DNA of 64,000 nt from Medicago truncatula (lineage: Eukaryota; Streptophyta; Magnoliopsida; Fabales; Fabaceae). Position numbers and translations under genes: made by a program. Shown in pieces: positions 34,928-45,717 of this stretch; the stretch's first letter is position 1, and the number at the start of each line of letters is the position of its first letter. The stretch is from positions 14,508,001 through 14,572,000 of the forward strand of contig NC_053049.1 of NCBI RefSeq assembly GCF_003473485.1. Reading direction: 5' to 3'. The notes beneath the pieces are model-generated. The model was not told the DNA's origin. It saw only the letters and a program-made list of their open reading frames with translations, and ran no database searches.

Positions 34928-36049
34928 AGAAAAAACTAATCACTTAACAAGATTTGTGTGATATATTGAAGATTGGTTCTATCACCAGCTTAATATATAT
35001 GCCAATGGTTTTTCTTTGATGTTATCGCCTAACACACACATCATCACATTTGAACGTTACTTTCATGTGAAGATTAGTATATTATTAGTTATTTTAGGGA
35101 AAGGACAAATATTTTAATTACTCAATAGTTAGCATTCTTTGGCATTAAGAAATCACTTATAAATTTAGAAATTGCAAAGAAAATGTTGTAAAGAAACGGA
35201 AAAGAAAACTTGATTCTTTGGCTTTGCATGGAAAAGCACGGGAATATAGTGATGTATATTTTCGTCCCTTTATGGTTGCAAGGGTGGCAAATTTCAATGA
35301 TTTCAATGGGATCCATGATCTGGGATTCTTTTCTTATACGTTGCTTTGCATTTGCTTCTATTATATTGTTTTGTTTTGTTTTGTTTTTAAGAGTCTAGCG
35401 GTGAAACTCGCATAGACTTACGGCCTAGCCGTAGGAAATTGTATATTTGAACTCATACCACAACATATCGAATGTCTTTATATTCTTTTACCAGTTGAGT
35501 AATATTTACCTGAGTTTAGTTTCTTTAATTTTATTTTTTACTTAACTGAATTTTCGATTCTTATTTCTTGTTGATTCACAATTTTAATCTTCTCGTTCTA
35601 AAATCTAAAAATATAATTTCACAATAGAAATTTGAGAATTTTGTTTCCAAACCTCCGATATTCTCGCAAGCCTTCTGAAATTCTCATTTTTGCTGAATTT
35701 TGGATTATATAATTTGAATACCCTAGAGTCCAACAAACCACAGAAAATGCTTTTGTACATTTGCATATTTAAAAAATTTCATAAACCAGAAGGTTTGACG
35801 AACATAAACATATATAATTATATCAAGAATATCATATTAAATAGAATATGTGTTTACTTCTCTAATGATATTCATTTAATTTAATTTGTCACGTGGTCTA
35901 TGCAACAATTATCAATTTCAAGACTATCAACTTCATCCTTTACTCCGTCGTCAACTTTCTTATCATCAACAGCTTTCTATTCCTTCTCAAAGTTTTCAAC
36001 AATCACCACATCATCATCTCAATTATCTCATGACCTGCCACACGACTTA
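34928..36049. other. Intergenic, nothing recognised
   Basis: AT-rich spacer. Small frames at 35122-35415 overlap on both strands and are unsupported. Confidence 0.45.
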
Positions 36050-36720
36050 GTTCATTACAACTAGCCATCCTACGAATATACCCAAGCTCCCAAGGCTCTG
36101 CACCATCTCAATGATGTTGTGCATATAGTTAAAATGTGAGAGGATTAGACACCCGTCCTTCAGATATACATGTAATATAATGACATTAAACATGAACTAA
36201 ATTCAGAGAGAAAAGTTTACCATAAAAAATGACTGCCATTCGATCTATCTGTGATGGTGCACCACATAAATTAAAAAAAGTTTCTGATTGCCCTATTTCG
36301 ATTGATAGCAGAACTACCATATGCTTATATTTATGTACAATGAGAAAGCTCATATCTAATATAATCATCCATTTATCCTCGATTGCAGGACCAATACAAT
36401 CAGAAGTTATAGTGCATTTGACTTTGTTGAATCGATTATGGGTCCCAATCAATTGGAGATAATGATTATTGGTTAACTCTCGTAAAAGTTCAAGACGGAT
36501 ATTTTGATGACCATTTGAAATGTTGATTTGAAAATGCTCGCTTCGACTGCGAAAAATGTATATCTTGATCGCAAGCATCGACATGCTCCCAGAAAGAATA
36601 TATGAACGCTTAGTTGATTGTATGAAATGATCCACCTTCTTAGGTGCATCTTTAGTATTTACCATTTTTAGAGGTGGACATTTGAGGTTGTTTTTGGTAA
36701 AACAAACGGTCAAAACTTCT
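36050..36720 (-). pseudogene. OTU-like domain fragment, probably transposon-derived
   Basis: A 175-codon minus-strand frame (36186-36713) ends in KYKHMVVLLSIEIGQSETFF with NLCGAPSQIDR after it, and contains DKWMIILDMSFLIVHKYKH. This resembles the C-terminal OTU-type domain found in some plant MULE/FAR1-related transposon proteins, where the run is close to HVVVLLS...SETFFPL. A VYLKDGC-like continuation follows after a stop. No complete protein, no start context, and the end is degraded. Assignment is from memory and moderate. Three palindromes of the TCGGATTATATAATCCGA type lie just upstream at 36790-36880. Confidence 0.45.
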
Positions 36721-36786
36721 CTTTGATATGCATCTTCATATTGTAAGATGCATCTTTGAATCAGGCCTATAGGGAAATAATCTGAA

Positions 36787-36880
36787 TAATTATATAATCT
36801 GAAATGTATATTGTTTTTAGGTTGATCGAATTATATAATCTAAAACTATGGAGAACTAATTCGGATTATATAATCCGAAC
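36787..36880. repeat. Cluster of ATATAAT-centred palindromes
   Basis: Perfect 20-bp palindrome TTCGGATTATATAATCCGAA at 36860-36879. Variants TTATATAATCTGAA near 36790 and TCGAATTATATAATCTAAAA near 36825. The same motif family appears at 22785-23343, 53685-53817 and 54707-54763. Confidence 0.8.
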
Positions 36881-37129
36881 AAGGACAACATAAGAAATTT
36901 GGAAGACACACGAGAAGCTATTACGGTCGAAAAGGAAAATCTCTTGAAAATTTTAGAAATTAGTGATACCTCTGAAGCTTAGACTCGTTTTTGTTGTTGT
37001 GTCATGTAAAGAAATGTGCCAAAAAGTTACTCGATGATGTCACAATGCATGTCTTCGAAAATTTTGATTTCCTTAGGGTTTACGTTTTTTCATTTTAAAT
37101 TTTATTTTTAAAAATAATACTTTAATAAT

Positions 37130-38210
37130 TTTTTTCAAAAGTCAAAATGATATATATTAACATAAGCACAAGAACCGCCGAGAAAGAACGCTGAAAGTTT
37201 ACAATAGTTACAAATCAAAACTTGTTAAAATAAACTAGAAAGAAATCAAATTACAAGAAAAGACCCACACATAACAAGGGGTTTAACCACCAAGTATGAT
37301 AATCAAAAGTAAAATAAGGGTTGTTTGCTTTCATCCACAAAAAAGAAAGGAGGTTAATCTTGTCTAATAAATGATGTAATTGATCTTCCTTGTGATTAAA
37401 AATACGAATTTGTTTCTTTCCAAATCACCCAAACACAATAGAACCAAACCAACTGTAAAAAAATTTGATAGGTTATAGAAAACTCGCCTAATTGACCAAA
37501 CTGCAAAAAGAGATCTGATACACAAGCTGAGTCCACAGAGTAAATACCGATCCATGTGCGAATAAGAGTCCACATATTTTTCAAATGATTGCCACAGATA
37601 CCGATCATCCTTCCATGCAAACAACCTCCCCTTTTGCAAATTATTGTCAAACCATCTTCCCACACTCATTCCATGGCCTGAAACGGATCTTCCACACATC
37701 TTTCTACCATGCATAACCATCTTTCCCACCCTTCTACAACCGCCCCCTATCTGACCACAACGAGCTGCTAAAACCTTAACCCTTCACTGCCTACATTCAT
37801 CTTCCAAAACCATTTACCTACCAATGCCAAATTGAACTCCCGCATCCTCCTAACCCCCAAGCCACATTTGTCTTTACCTAAACTGAAAAAGTCTCAATTT
37901 TCCCAATAAACTTTCTTAGATTTCTCCCTCACACCGCAACATCCCCCCCCCCCCCCCCCCCCCCACAAAAAAAAAAAATAAAGATTATATAGAAGATATC
38001 ATTCTTGTGGGAGCCTTGAAGAATAAAAGGAAGCAGACAGATGAATAAGACATGACAAATTTCAAAAGTATCAAGCGGTCTCCTATTGACATATTCTTAT
38101 TTTTCCATAACGACAAAATGTTTTTGATCGGTTGAGCCGACATAAAAAGTGATTGAACCAATCTTAAAAGTACAGCGTCAGTTAACTCATGCGGAAAAAT
38201 GTCGAGCATA
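37130..38210 (-). mobile_element. LINE ORF2 remnant (RT end and zf-RVT region)
   Basis: On the minus strand 38209-37985 reads like the end of an L1-type reverse transcriptase: LSLWKNKNMSIGDRLILLK followed by VCFLLFFKAPTRMISSI. Farther on (about 37729-37364) the frame shows RWFDNNLQKGRLFAWKDDR and, in another frame, LQLVWFYCVWVIWKETNSYF, typical of the zinc-binding RVT-associated region. A 22-base C-run (37943-37964) and frame changes separate the blocks. Non-functional. Confidence 0.75.
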
Positions 38211-39970
38211 AGTTAACTCCCGTTGAGATTATGGAATGAAAATTTTTAAAAGGGAGATGAATAATTTTCATAAAATTCACTTAAGAATAAAGTCCTTTAG
38301 CCAAAAAGGCTTAGTGATCTTTCTCATAAGATTGGAAAGGGCCGAACTTGCTAACACCGAGTTGTCACAATTTAGAGAGGTGAGCAACATGTAAATATAA
38401 TCTTTGACGGAAAATACTTACTTGAACATATACCTAACACATCAATTTTAGAAACACATACAATAATGAGAAAAAGTGGAAAAAGAAAAGAATTGAATAA
38501 CATTTATTTTTTAAAGAATTAAGTAAAATACATTTTGATGTGTGTGTTTAAATAGTGTGTCCAAAAGCATGTACCCAAGCAAGACTACCTCAATCCTTGA
38601 CTTGTGTATTATTTATTTGTCTTTAGAGTGATGCCATAGCAGAAGAAGAAAATAGTGCTCAATTTGTGTAGTTCATCAAATTCCTACTAGGCATATTCAC
38701 AATTCGATCGTTGCTCATGATATGTGACTCTTGAGCGGTCTCTAGAGCGATGATGGCGACAATTTTGATCTTTTCCACAGTCATGGTTTCTCCATAGTTG
38801 TCTTCAAGTCCAAAAGGAATTTGAAAAAAAAACTAGAGCACACATAATTATAATGCACATTCTAAGGCTGAAACTCATAAGTCATAACATAACACTGTTT
38901 AATGTAGCTCTTCTCTTTTTTTTTTTCTCCCTTTTTTTATTGAAGTTAATTAATATATATCGTCACTGTAGATAATTTTTACATTCTCAATCAATCATAA
39001 TTGTTTGATCATTAAAAATCTTTGACACTTTTATGATCACTACTAAAGTCACACATATGATCACTTCTAACCGATGAAGCTCGGATACAACAAAATAGAG
39101 ACGTATCTGTATCAGATACGTATTAGATACCGATACTCCACATATACTTGCGGATATGTATCCACGAAATATTGGAAATAATTATTTTAATTTCAAATAT
39201 ATTTTATCGGATACTTATAAGATACTCGACATATATATACTTATAAGATACTTCACAGAGACGTATCTTGGAAAAAAATGAAGGGTAAAAAAGTGAGAAT
39301 GTGTTTTGAAAATTCAATGGAGATGTATATGATTCAATTTAAGATATGTATCACTATAATTTTTTTCGATTAACCAATTAAAAATTATGTTTTTGGTGGA
39401 TGAAAGTAACGTTTTTGGTGGATGAAAGTAACGAGAGAGATGAAATTCAATCAATCAACATTAAACAAACTTTGTTGAGTTCTTTTATTGATGCATTTGT
39501 TGATATCCTAACTTATGAATGAAAATAGAATATGATTTATACGAAAAATTTACATATTTTATTTTGATCACATGCATTATTTTTTGTAAATTGTGACTTT
39601 TATGATTAAATAGTATTGAAGGGTATTCGTAAAAAAAAAAAAAATATTGTAGAGTAATCAATGCTTATTTTTTCAAGTATTTTACACGCATATAAATTTT
39701 AGTATAAATATTTTGTTAACGTATCTTAGCAGCATTGTATTTTAAATTTTAAAAAATTTACATATCCGCGTACCCATATTGTATCGTACACGTACCCGTA
39801 TTACGTATCCGGGTTTCAATTGTAACATGTTGATAATGTAAAAGTTATTACTCAGTCACTTCATAAAAATTTCAGGGGAGTAATAATCGTGTATATTTTG
39901 TTTTGTCAAGTAGTGCAGTAGTAAGAAATTTACCTATTAAAGTTAATAAATTGAGTGTCTGAAGTTGGAA
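38211..39970. other. Intergenic with a probable MITE-like repeat
   Basis: No gene seen. Between about 39080 and 39825 many GTATC/GATAC words occur (ACGTATCTGTATCAGATACG near 39101) and the ends, TGAAGCTCGGATAC and GTATCCGGGTTTCA, are inverted relative to each other. This suggests a non-autonomous element of about 740 bp. No matching target duplication was found. Confidence 0.4.
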
Positions 39971-39976
39971 TATAAT

Positions 39977-40026
39977 TCATGCATATATTATGCAATATAC
40001 CTACTAACCGATCTAACCTCATGGAG
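39977..40026 (-). mobile_element. SINE family A fragment
   Basis: ATGCATATATTATGCAAT followed by ATACCTACTAACCGATCTAA matches the 3' half of the inverted SINE at 40498-40640 and, in reverse, the start of the SINE at 5427. Confidence 0.55.
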
Positions 40027-40178
40027 ATATTGTCTAAGTTTTTTAGAGTTACACTATTGAGTCTTGTTGCAGTACAGACAAATAAAATTTGTGTTTTCTT
40101 GCAATATGACATCTATTTTGCTCCTCAATTAGTAACGGTAAATTTAAGTTTATTACTTTGTACTTCAGTAATATCAAT

Positions 40179-40251
40179 GACTTCATGGCCCAATGGATAA
40201 GGCGCTGGTCTACGGAACCAGAGATTCTGGGTTCGATCCCCAGTGAAGTCG
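40179..40251 (+). tRNA. tRNA-Arg (ACG)
   Basis: A 73-nt cloverleaf: acceptor GACTTCA pairs with TGAAGTC, discriminator G; D arm GGCCCAATGGATAAGGC; anticodon stem CTGGT/ACCAG with loop CTACGGA and anticodon ACG (40212-40214); T arm CTGGG-TTCGATC-CCCAG. A CTTTT terminator-like run follows at once. No intron. ACG reads CGN arginine codons after deamination to inosine. Mitochondrial or plastid origin is unlikely because the sequence matches the nuclear form I know, with one covarying pair in the acceptor stem. Confidence 0.95.
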
Positions 40252-40497
40252 CTTTTCATTTTTTATTTCAACTATTATTGTTTTTTTTTTTTGTGCGACG
40301 AAATAATTTTTCTTCTGCATGGCCCAAATTTCCTTGCAAAAAGAACTTACTTATGTTTTTCTTGCATTGAAGCATCTCAATAACACTCAGATTTTCATTT
40401 TAAAGTTTATGTGATTTGATTATAAAAGGGATAAAAAAAAATATTTCACACTTTATTCACTAGAAAAGATTATCCTAAAAGTTCAAATTTCTCTTCG

Positions 40498-40640
40498 TGT
40501 TTTTTTTCTTCACATATCCTATAGTGGTTGGAGCTCATACATTTTAAATGCGGAGAAGTGAGATGTCGGAGGTTCGAATCCCAACCTCTGCATATATTAT
40601 GCAATGTCCTTATCAACTGATCTAAGCTCACGGGAATGGT
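40498..40640 (-). mobile_element. tRNA-derived SINE, family A
   Basis: On the minus strand: CCCGTGAGCTTAGATCAGTT, then GACATTGCATAATATATGCA, GAGGTTGGGATTCGAACCTC (box B) and ATGTATGAGCTCCAACCACT, with the T-run at 40500-40508 as the remains of its A-tail. Same order as the copy at 5427-5558. Confidence 0.7.
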
Positions 40641-41637
40641 CTTAGTGTTTATTGAATAATAATAAGAATAATACAAAATAGAGTAAATTACAACAGAGAG
40701 ATCCTAGTATTTCACTCTCCTATTCTCTTATATTTAAATATACATTTTTTGTGTGCGTTAACTCTTCAATTTTTAAAGGCAGTAGTAAAATAATTAAATA
40801 AAAATTGTATTATTTGACAAGAATATACCAGTAATGGTTATAAAAAAATAACAGACTAATAGCTGAAGTATTAAATATATTAGTACCGCGCCACCAAAAT
40901 AGCGCCAGCTACGTGCCCACTCCTAGGCCACACCAAAATTTGGAAACACAGCGCCGCGCTGTGTTTCTGCATTGACAACAAGTACGTCAACACAATATTG
41001 GATGTATGTGTAAAGAATTATATACAGACAATGTATACAAATTAAACGTTTAAAATCGAGTGGGCTTATATGATTTGAATTATGATTAGATACTGGTGTA
41101 AAATAAATTTACACGTACAGTTGTATACATGAAACTTCTTTATTTTACAAACATCCATATCAAGAATTAAAATCAATAATTGATCAAAAAAAGAATTAAA
41201 ATCAACGTTTTTAATACGATGTAAACTTATGATTGGTTGACATTGTATTTTTTACGTTAAAAATTTATTAAAATCAAGCTGTAGTTAAAATTGGGATTTT
41301 ATATAGTAAACTGATGTTTTTGCTAAAAAGTTATTGTGCACCGTATAACAAATATTTGCTTACTATTATACTTATTTAACATATTCTGTTTGTAAATGTA
41401 TACTATTCCAAAGTTTCATCACTTACCATTTTGTTGTTGAGATCACATACCTTAGTCTTTACAAGGACAATATATATAATTATGAATGTAATGCTTATAA
41501 TAACGAAATATTTATTGTCGGTTTCATACAATACCATTAAATTAAATGCAATTGCATGGAATGGAAATTACATAACCACTAACCAAACTTGGTTGAAAAC
41601 CTGATATGAAATATAATTGCACTAAATCAAAACTAGC
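40641..41637. other. Upstream region of protease gene 1
   Basis: No gene. A perfect inverted repeat with 12-bp arms (GAAACACAGCGC) and one-base spacer lies at 40943-40967 in a short GC-rich island (about 40885-40970). A TATATATAAT stretch lies at about 41469-41478. Confidence 0.5.
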
Positions 41638-41716
41638 ATTTTTACTAACCTCTCAATAAAATGGCACTAGACAACAACATAATCATTGTAACAAAATTTT
41701 ACTAACCTCTCAATAG
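41638..41716. repeat. Direct repeat ahead of protease gene 1
   Basis: TTTTACTAACCTCTCAATA occurs twice, about 41639-41657 and 41697-41715, with the second copy ending 6 bases before the start codon. Probably a short tandem duplication in the 5' leader. Confidence 0.8.
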
Positions 41717-41721
41717 TAACA

Positions 41722-43041
41722 ATGAATACATGTTCCTTGCTGATCCTCTTTTACTTCTCCCTTTGTTTCATTATTTCTCTTTCTCATGCTCTAAACAATG
41801 GTTTTAGTGTTGAACTCATCCACCGCGACTCCTCAAAATCACCACTATACCAACCTACACAAAACAAATACCAACATATTGTCAATGCCGCACGCCGTTC
41901 TATCAATCGTGCCAATCATTTCTACAAAACTGCCCTCACAAACACACCTCAATCAACTGTAATCCCCGATCATGGCGAGTATCTCATGACCTATTCAGTT
42001 GGTACCCCACCATTTAAGTTATATGGCATTGCTGATACAGGTAGTGACATTGTTTGGCTTCAATGCGAGCCTTGCAAAGAATGTTACAATCAAACAACTC
42101 CTAAGTTTAAACCATCAAAATCGTCAACTTACAAAAACATTCCATGTTCGTCTGACCTATGTAAATCTGGGCAACAAGGTGCCGTTTGTACCGATCAAAA
42201 TTTTTGTGAATATAGTATTTCTTATGGTGATAATTCACAATCGAAAGGAAATCTTAGTGTTGATACTCTTACATTAGAGTCCTCCACTGGACATCCTATT
42301 TCATTTCCTAAAACTGTGATAGGATGTGGAACTGACAATACAGTGTCATTTGAAGGTGCAAGTTCTGGTATAGTTGGCCTTGGAGGTGGACCAGCATCTC
42401 TTATTACACAATTGGGATCATCAATTGATGCAAAATTCTCTTATTGTTTGTTGCCAAACCCGGTTGAGTCAAACACGACAAGCAAACTCAATTTTGGAGA
42501 CACGGCTGTGGTTTCCGGGGATGGTGTTGTGTCAACCCCTATAGTGAAAAAGGATCCTATAGTTTTCTACTATTTGACATTGGAAGCATTTAGTGTTGGT
42601 AACAAAAGAATAGAATTTGAAGGGTCTTCAAATGGTGGTCATGAAGGTAACATCATAATTGATTCAGGTACAACGTTGACGGTTATTCCAACTGATGTTT
42701 ATAATAATTTGGAATCAGCGGTGTTGGAATTGGTGAAACTGAAGCGTGTTAATGATCCAACCCGATTATTTAACCTTTGCTATAGCGTCACATCAGATGG
42801 ATATGATTTTCCTATAATAACGACACATTTTAAAGGTGCGGATGTTAAGTTGCATCCTATTAGTACATTTGTTGATGTTGCAGATGGCATTGTTTGTCTT
42901 GCTTTTGCAACTACTTCTGCATTCATTCCTTCTGACGTCGTTTCCATCTTCGGAAACTTAGCTCAGCAGAATTTGTTGGTTGGTTATGATCTTCAACAAA
43001 AAATTGTGTCGTTTAAGCCTACTGATTGTAGCAAAGTGTAA
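41722..43041 (+). CDS. CDR1-like: CDR1-like secreted aspartic protease, 439 aa (copy 1)
   Basis: Pepsin-family (A1B, nepenthesin/CDR1 type) endopeptidase, probably exported to the apoplast. Single exon. Residues 1-23 form a hydrophobic signal peptide (LLILFYFSLCFIISLSHA). The propeptide FSVELIHRDSSKSPLY is typical of the CDR1 group. Catalytic motifs are DTGSD (Asp105) and DSGTT (Asp314). The flap tyrosine lies in SYGD (Tyr168). Cysteine-rich CEPCKECYNQTTP follows the first Asp. C-terminus VSFKPTDCSKV. Length and order match the family, which in Arabidopsis CDR1 acts in defence signalling. The substrate here is unknown. It is one of three copies in the window. Confidence 0.93.
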   Translation: MNTCSLLILFYFSLCFIISLSHALNNGFSVELIHRDSSKSPLYQPTQNKYQHIVNAARRSINRANHFYKTALTNTPQSTVIPDHGEYLMTYSVGTPPFKLYGIADTGSDIVWLQCEPCKECYNQTTPKFKPSKSSTYKNIPCSSDLCKSGQQGAVCTDQNFCEYSISYGDNSQSKGNLSVDTLTLESSTGHPISFPKTVIGCGTDNTVSFEGASSGIVGLGGGPASLITQLGSSIDAKFSYCLLPNPVESNTTSKLNFGDTAVVSGDGVVSTPIVKKDPIVFYYLTLEAFSVGNKRIEFEGSSNGGHEGNIIIDSGTTLTVIPTDVYNNLESAVLELVKLKRVNDPTRLFNLCYSVTSDGYDFPIITTHFKGADVKLHPISTFVDVADGIVCLAFATTSAFIPSDVVSIFGNLAQQNLLVGYDLQQKIVSFKPTDCSKV

Positions 43042-43650
43042 TGGGTGTTGTAGACTTTGTTTACTTTCCTCCTTAAAAGCAATTTTTGCTCCCTACATTT
43101 TAATTTATGAGATTTGGAACCCCCAAATTTTCAACTGTGTGATTTTAGCCTCTAACATTTACATCATTTATGAGTTCCTAGTCTCATTATTTATTTTTCT
43201 CCTATTTGAAACACGTTTGAGAAATTTTGATCACATGGAACTATTGTCATCTAGTGGTTGGAATGGATTTTAATAAATTAAATAACTAAAAACTAATAAT
43301 ATACAATTTTTTAAAAAATTAAAAATTAAAAAAAGTAAGAACTCAATTGTAAATTAAATATTGAACGTGTTACTCGAAAAAATTAAGATTGAACACACCA
43401 CTTTTTAAAAGGGATGAATACTGCAAAATTCGCAATGGAGCTGCTACCCCATGTGCCCCTGTGTATACGACAACATTCCTTTATGTCTCATGCGCCTATG
43501 TGCCTCACTTTATGCGCCCTGTGAATGGGGGACGGCTAAGAGGTGCCTTTTGCTTGTTTTCCAAGCTGCTTTTCAATGGAAAATCCTGTTTTCTTTCTCT
43601 TAACCCCCTAAGTAATCATCTGCTATAAATAGAGAACCTTGCACACACTT
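43042..43650. other. 3' flank of protease gene 1
   Basis: Untranslated and AT-rich intergenic sequence. Frames at 43389-43628 have no recognised product. Confidence 0.4.
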
Positions 43651-44810
43651 TTATTGATTCAGAAAAGCATTAAGCAAGCTAACGCTACAAGGCAATGGTC
43701 AAGCATCAAGAGCTTCAAGGTAGAAGATCTCCATCCTCCTCTTATTCTCTCTCTAGGGTATGATTTTCTATTGTTTCAATGTGAAACTAAACCTCTTTGA
43801 TTAGAGTTCCACTATGATCCTCTTCTTATTTGTTGGATTCAATTAATAAAGTTTTTCACTTAGTTTATGTTTCAATTGTCAGATTTAATTTCATAAATGT
43901 ATGGTCTCTAATGCTTTTTCAACTGATAATCTGAATCTGTAATCTTTAAAATTGATCTATAGACGGATGATAGGATTGACAACCCTTGTTTTTGTCCAAT
44001 CCTGACAATAGTAAAATTGCTTATTTTCTTAATTAAATTCTTTTCATGGAATCTAAGTATGAATCTAGGGTTTTTAACTCATCTTAAGGAAACCCTGCAA
44101 TTGTAATTGATTTTTTTTTTTTGAATCAGCAAAAATTTTATAAAACCAAAAACTCATGCAAGACGCAAAGAGTTGGTATAAACAACAATACAAGGATACC
44201 GCCTATAGGCGTAACATCCAACCTCCAACACCAATCCGGCGAGGACACCAAAAAACCAAACAACAAAACAAACATGGCGTAAGCTATGACTCTGGAATCT
44301 AATTAGAAACACCAAAATTCAATCCCATTGCTATGCCTCATCCATTCCATGACTGCCCCAAGGGGACACACCGCACCAACAGCCTCTGGCCAGGAAAAAA
44401 CAGCAGCTGAAAAGCTGCGCGCATGACAGCAAACAGCCCCAGCAGCAACTGTTCTGTGATGACAGCAGCGCTGGGGACCAAGCCTGAACACCTCTCAGCC
44501 GAAACAGCCAAACCCCAAATGGCAGCACCAGGTTTACCTCAAGAGACACTCTCGGGGACACCAAATCCACTCATAAATTTGATCTCTTGTAATTGATTGA
44601 ATTGTGGGATATTAAAATTAACTTCCAGAGTTACATCTTGGAGTTTTAAACGCTATTTTCTTAAGTCAAATAGACATGACATAAACTAACGATTTACTGA
44701 GTTAATTCCAACAAAGACAAAGGGGGATAGAAGGATTCGCTAATCGTCGTTACACATTTGAATCAAACCGACCTAATCTCACGATTGTCATTTTTTTTCT
44801 CTTGTTAAGT
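43651..44810 (+). mobile_element. Retroelement-like dispersed repeat, interrupted
   Basis: Parallels 2380-2820 and 3640-3860: GCATCAAGAGCTTCAAGG, CCTCCTCTTATTCTCTCTCT, ATAGGATTGACAACCC, GAATCTAAGTATGAATCTAG, ATCAAACCGACCTAATCTCACG (in two parts). It is interrupted by the LINE insertion at 44113-44586. No coding frame remains. Confidence 0.5.
44113..44586 (-). mobile_element. 5'-truncated LINE-like insertion with 12-bp target duplication
   Basis: TTGTAATTGATT flanks the insert at 44101-44112 and 44587-44598. Read on the minus strand it is GC-richer than the host sequence and ends TTTTGGTTTTATAAAATTTTGCTGATTC followed by an A-run (quoted in parts: TTTTGGTTTTATAAAA, TTTTGCTGATTC). Non-LTR retrotransposon by structure. 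The 62- and 79-codon frames within it are not genes. Confidence 0.75.
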
Positions 44811-45185
44811 TTATTGGTTGCTTGTTATTTCAAAAATGTATTTATGTGTTACTTAAACTTTTAGAGAATGATAAAATCGTAGCCTTTTATATTTTTTTAT
44901 TGTACAAGATTACTTTTTGTCCACATTTTTAATTTGGTCTATGTTGCTGGGTAAAAATGAAATTGTAATGTTGGATGAAATATAAAAGATTGTTGAAAGC
45001 AATGTTGGAAATATGTTTTATTTTACTTTAACTTGATTTTAATGTTCGAAACAAAAAATTGTAGTATTGTCTCGAAAAAATCACACCAATCGAACCAACC
45101 AATTCAAACTGAATCACATGTTTTTTATCTCACGATTAAAATGACTTTTATGCTCAAAACGGAACCAAATCGTACCGCGAACATC

Positions 45186-45709
45186 TAGGCATGGCAATGG
45201 GGCGGGGTGGGGACGAGTTTTACATTCCCCGTCCCCATACCCAATTCTCATATACTTACCCGTTACCCTACACATACCTAACGGGGATGAGAAATTGAAC
45301 CCCATACCCGTCCCCGATGGGTTCGGATATCTCCGTCCCCGCATTGAGTAATTTTTCTTAATAAAAAATAGAAGTTTTTCTGCAACCCAGAGAAATGTTG
45401 CAATGCATTATCCAACAATATGCTCATTTTGTTAGACCAATTGATTTAGTTACTCCTTTAAATATCAATGGTAGTTTAACACGACTGTTATCAAACAAAA
45501 TAACATGGCATATTAACATAAATTAATTTTCTACATTCAGGACGGGTTTGGGTATGGGTTCAGGGTGAGTACCTATATATCCGTTACCCATCCCATACCC
45601 GTGTTTTGAAATCGAGAAAAACTCAAACCCAATCAAAACGGAGAAAACCCGTCAAATCAGGTTTGATTAGAACGAGTAACCACGAGTATGAGTTTTGTTG
45701 TCATGCCTA
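45186..45709. mobile_element. hAT-type MITE, copy 2, with perfect 8-bp target duplication
   Basis: Ends TAGGCATGGCAA and TTGTCATGCCTA are inverted copies. CGAACATC flanks exactly at 45178-45185 and 45710-45717. The interior has GGGGCGGGGTGGGGACGAG and ACCCATCCCATACCCGTGTT blocks near opposite ends, as in copy 1. No transposase. Confidence 0.88.
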
Positions 45710-45717
45710 CGAACATC

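Noticed and set aside
44303..44570. Two minus-strand frames rich in Cys/Trp
   Set aside because: They lie wholly in a LINE-like insert bounded by a target duplication. No protein family is visible.
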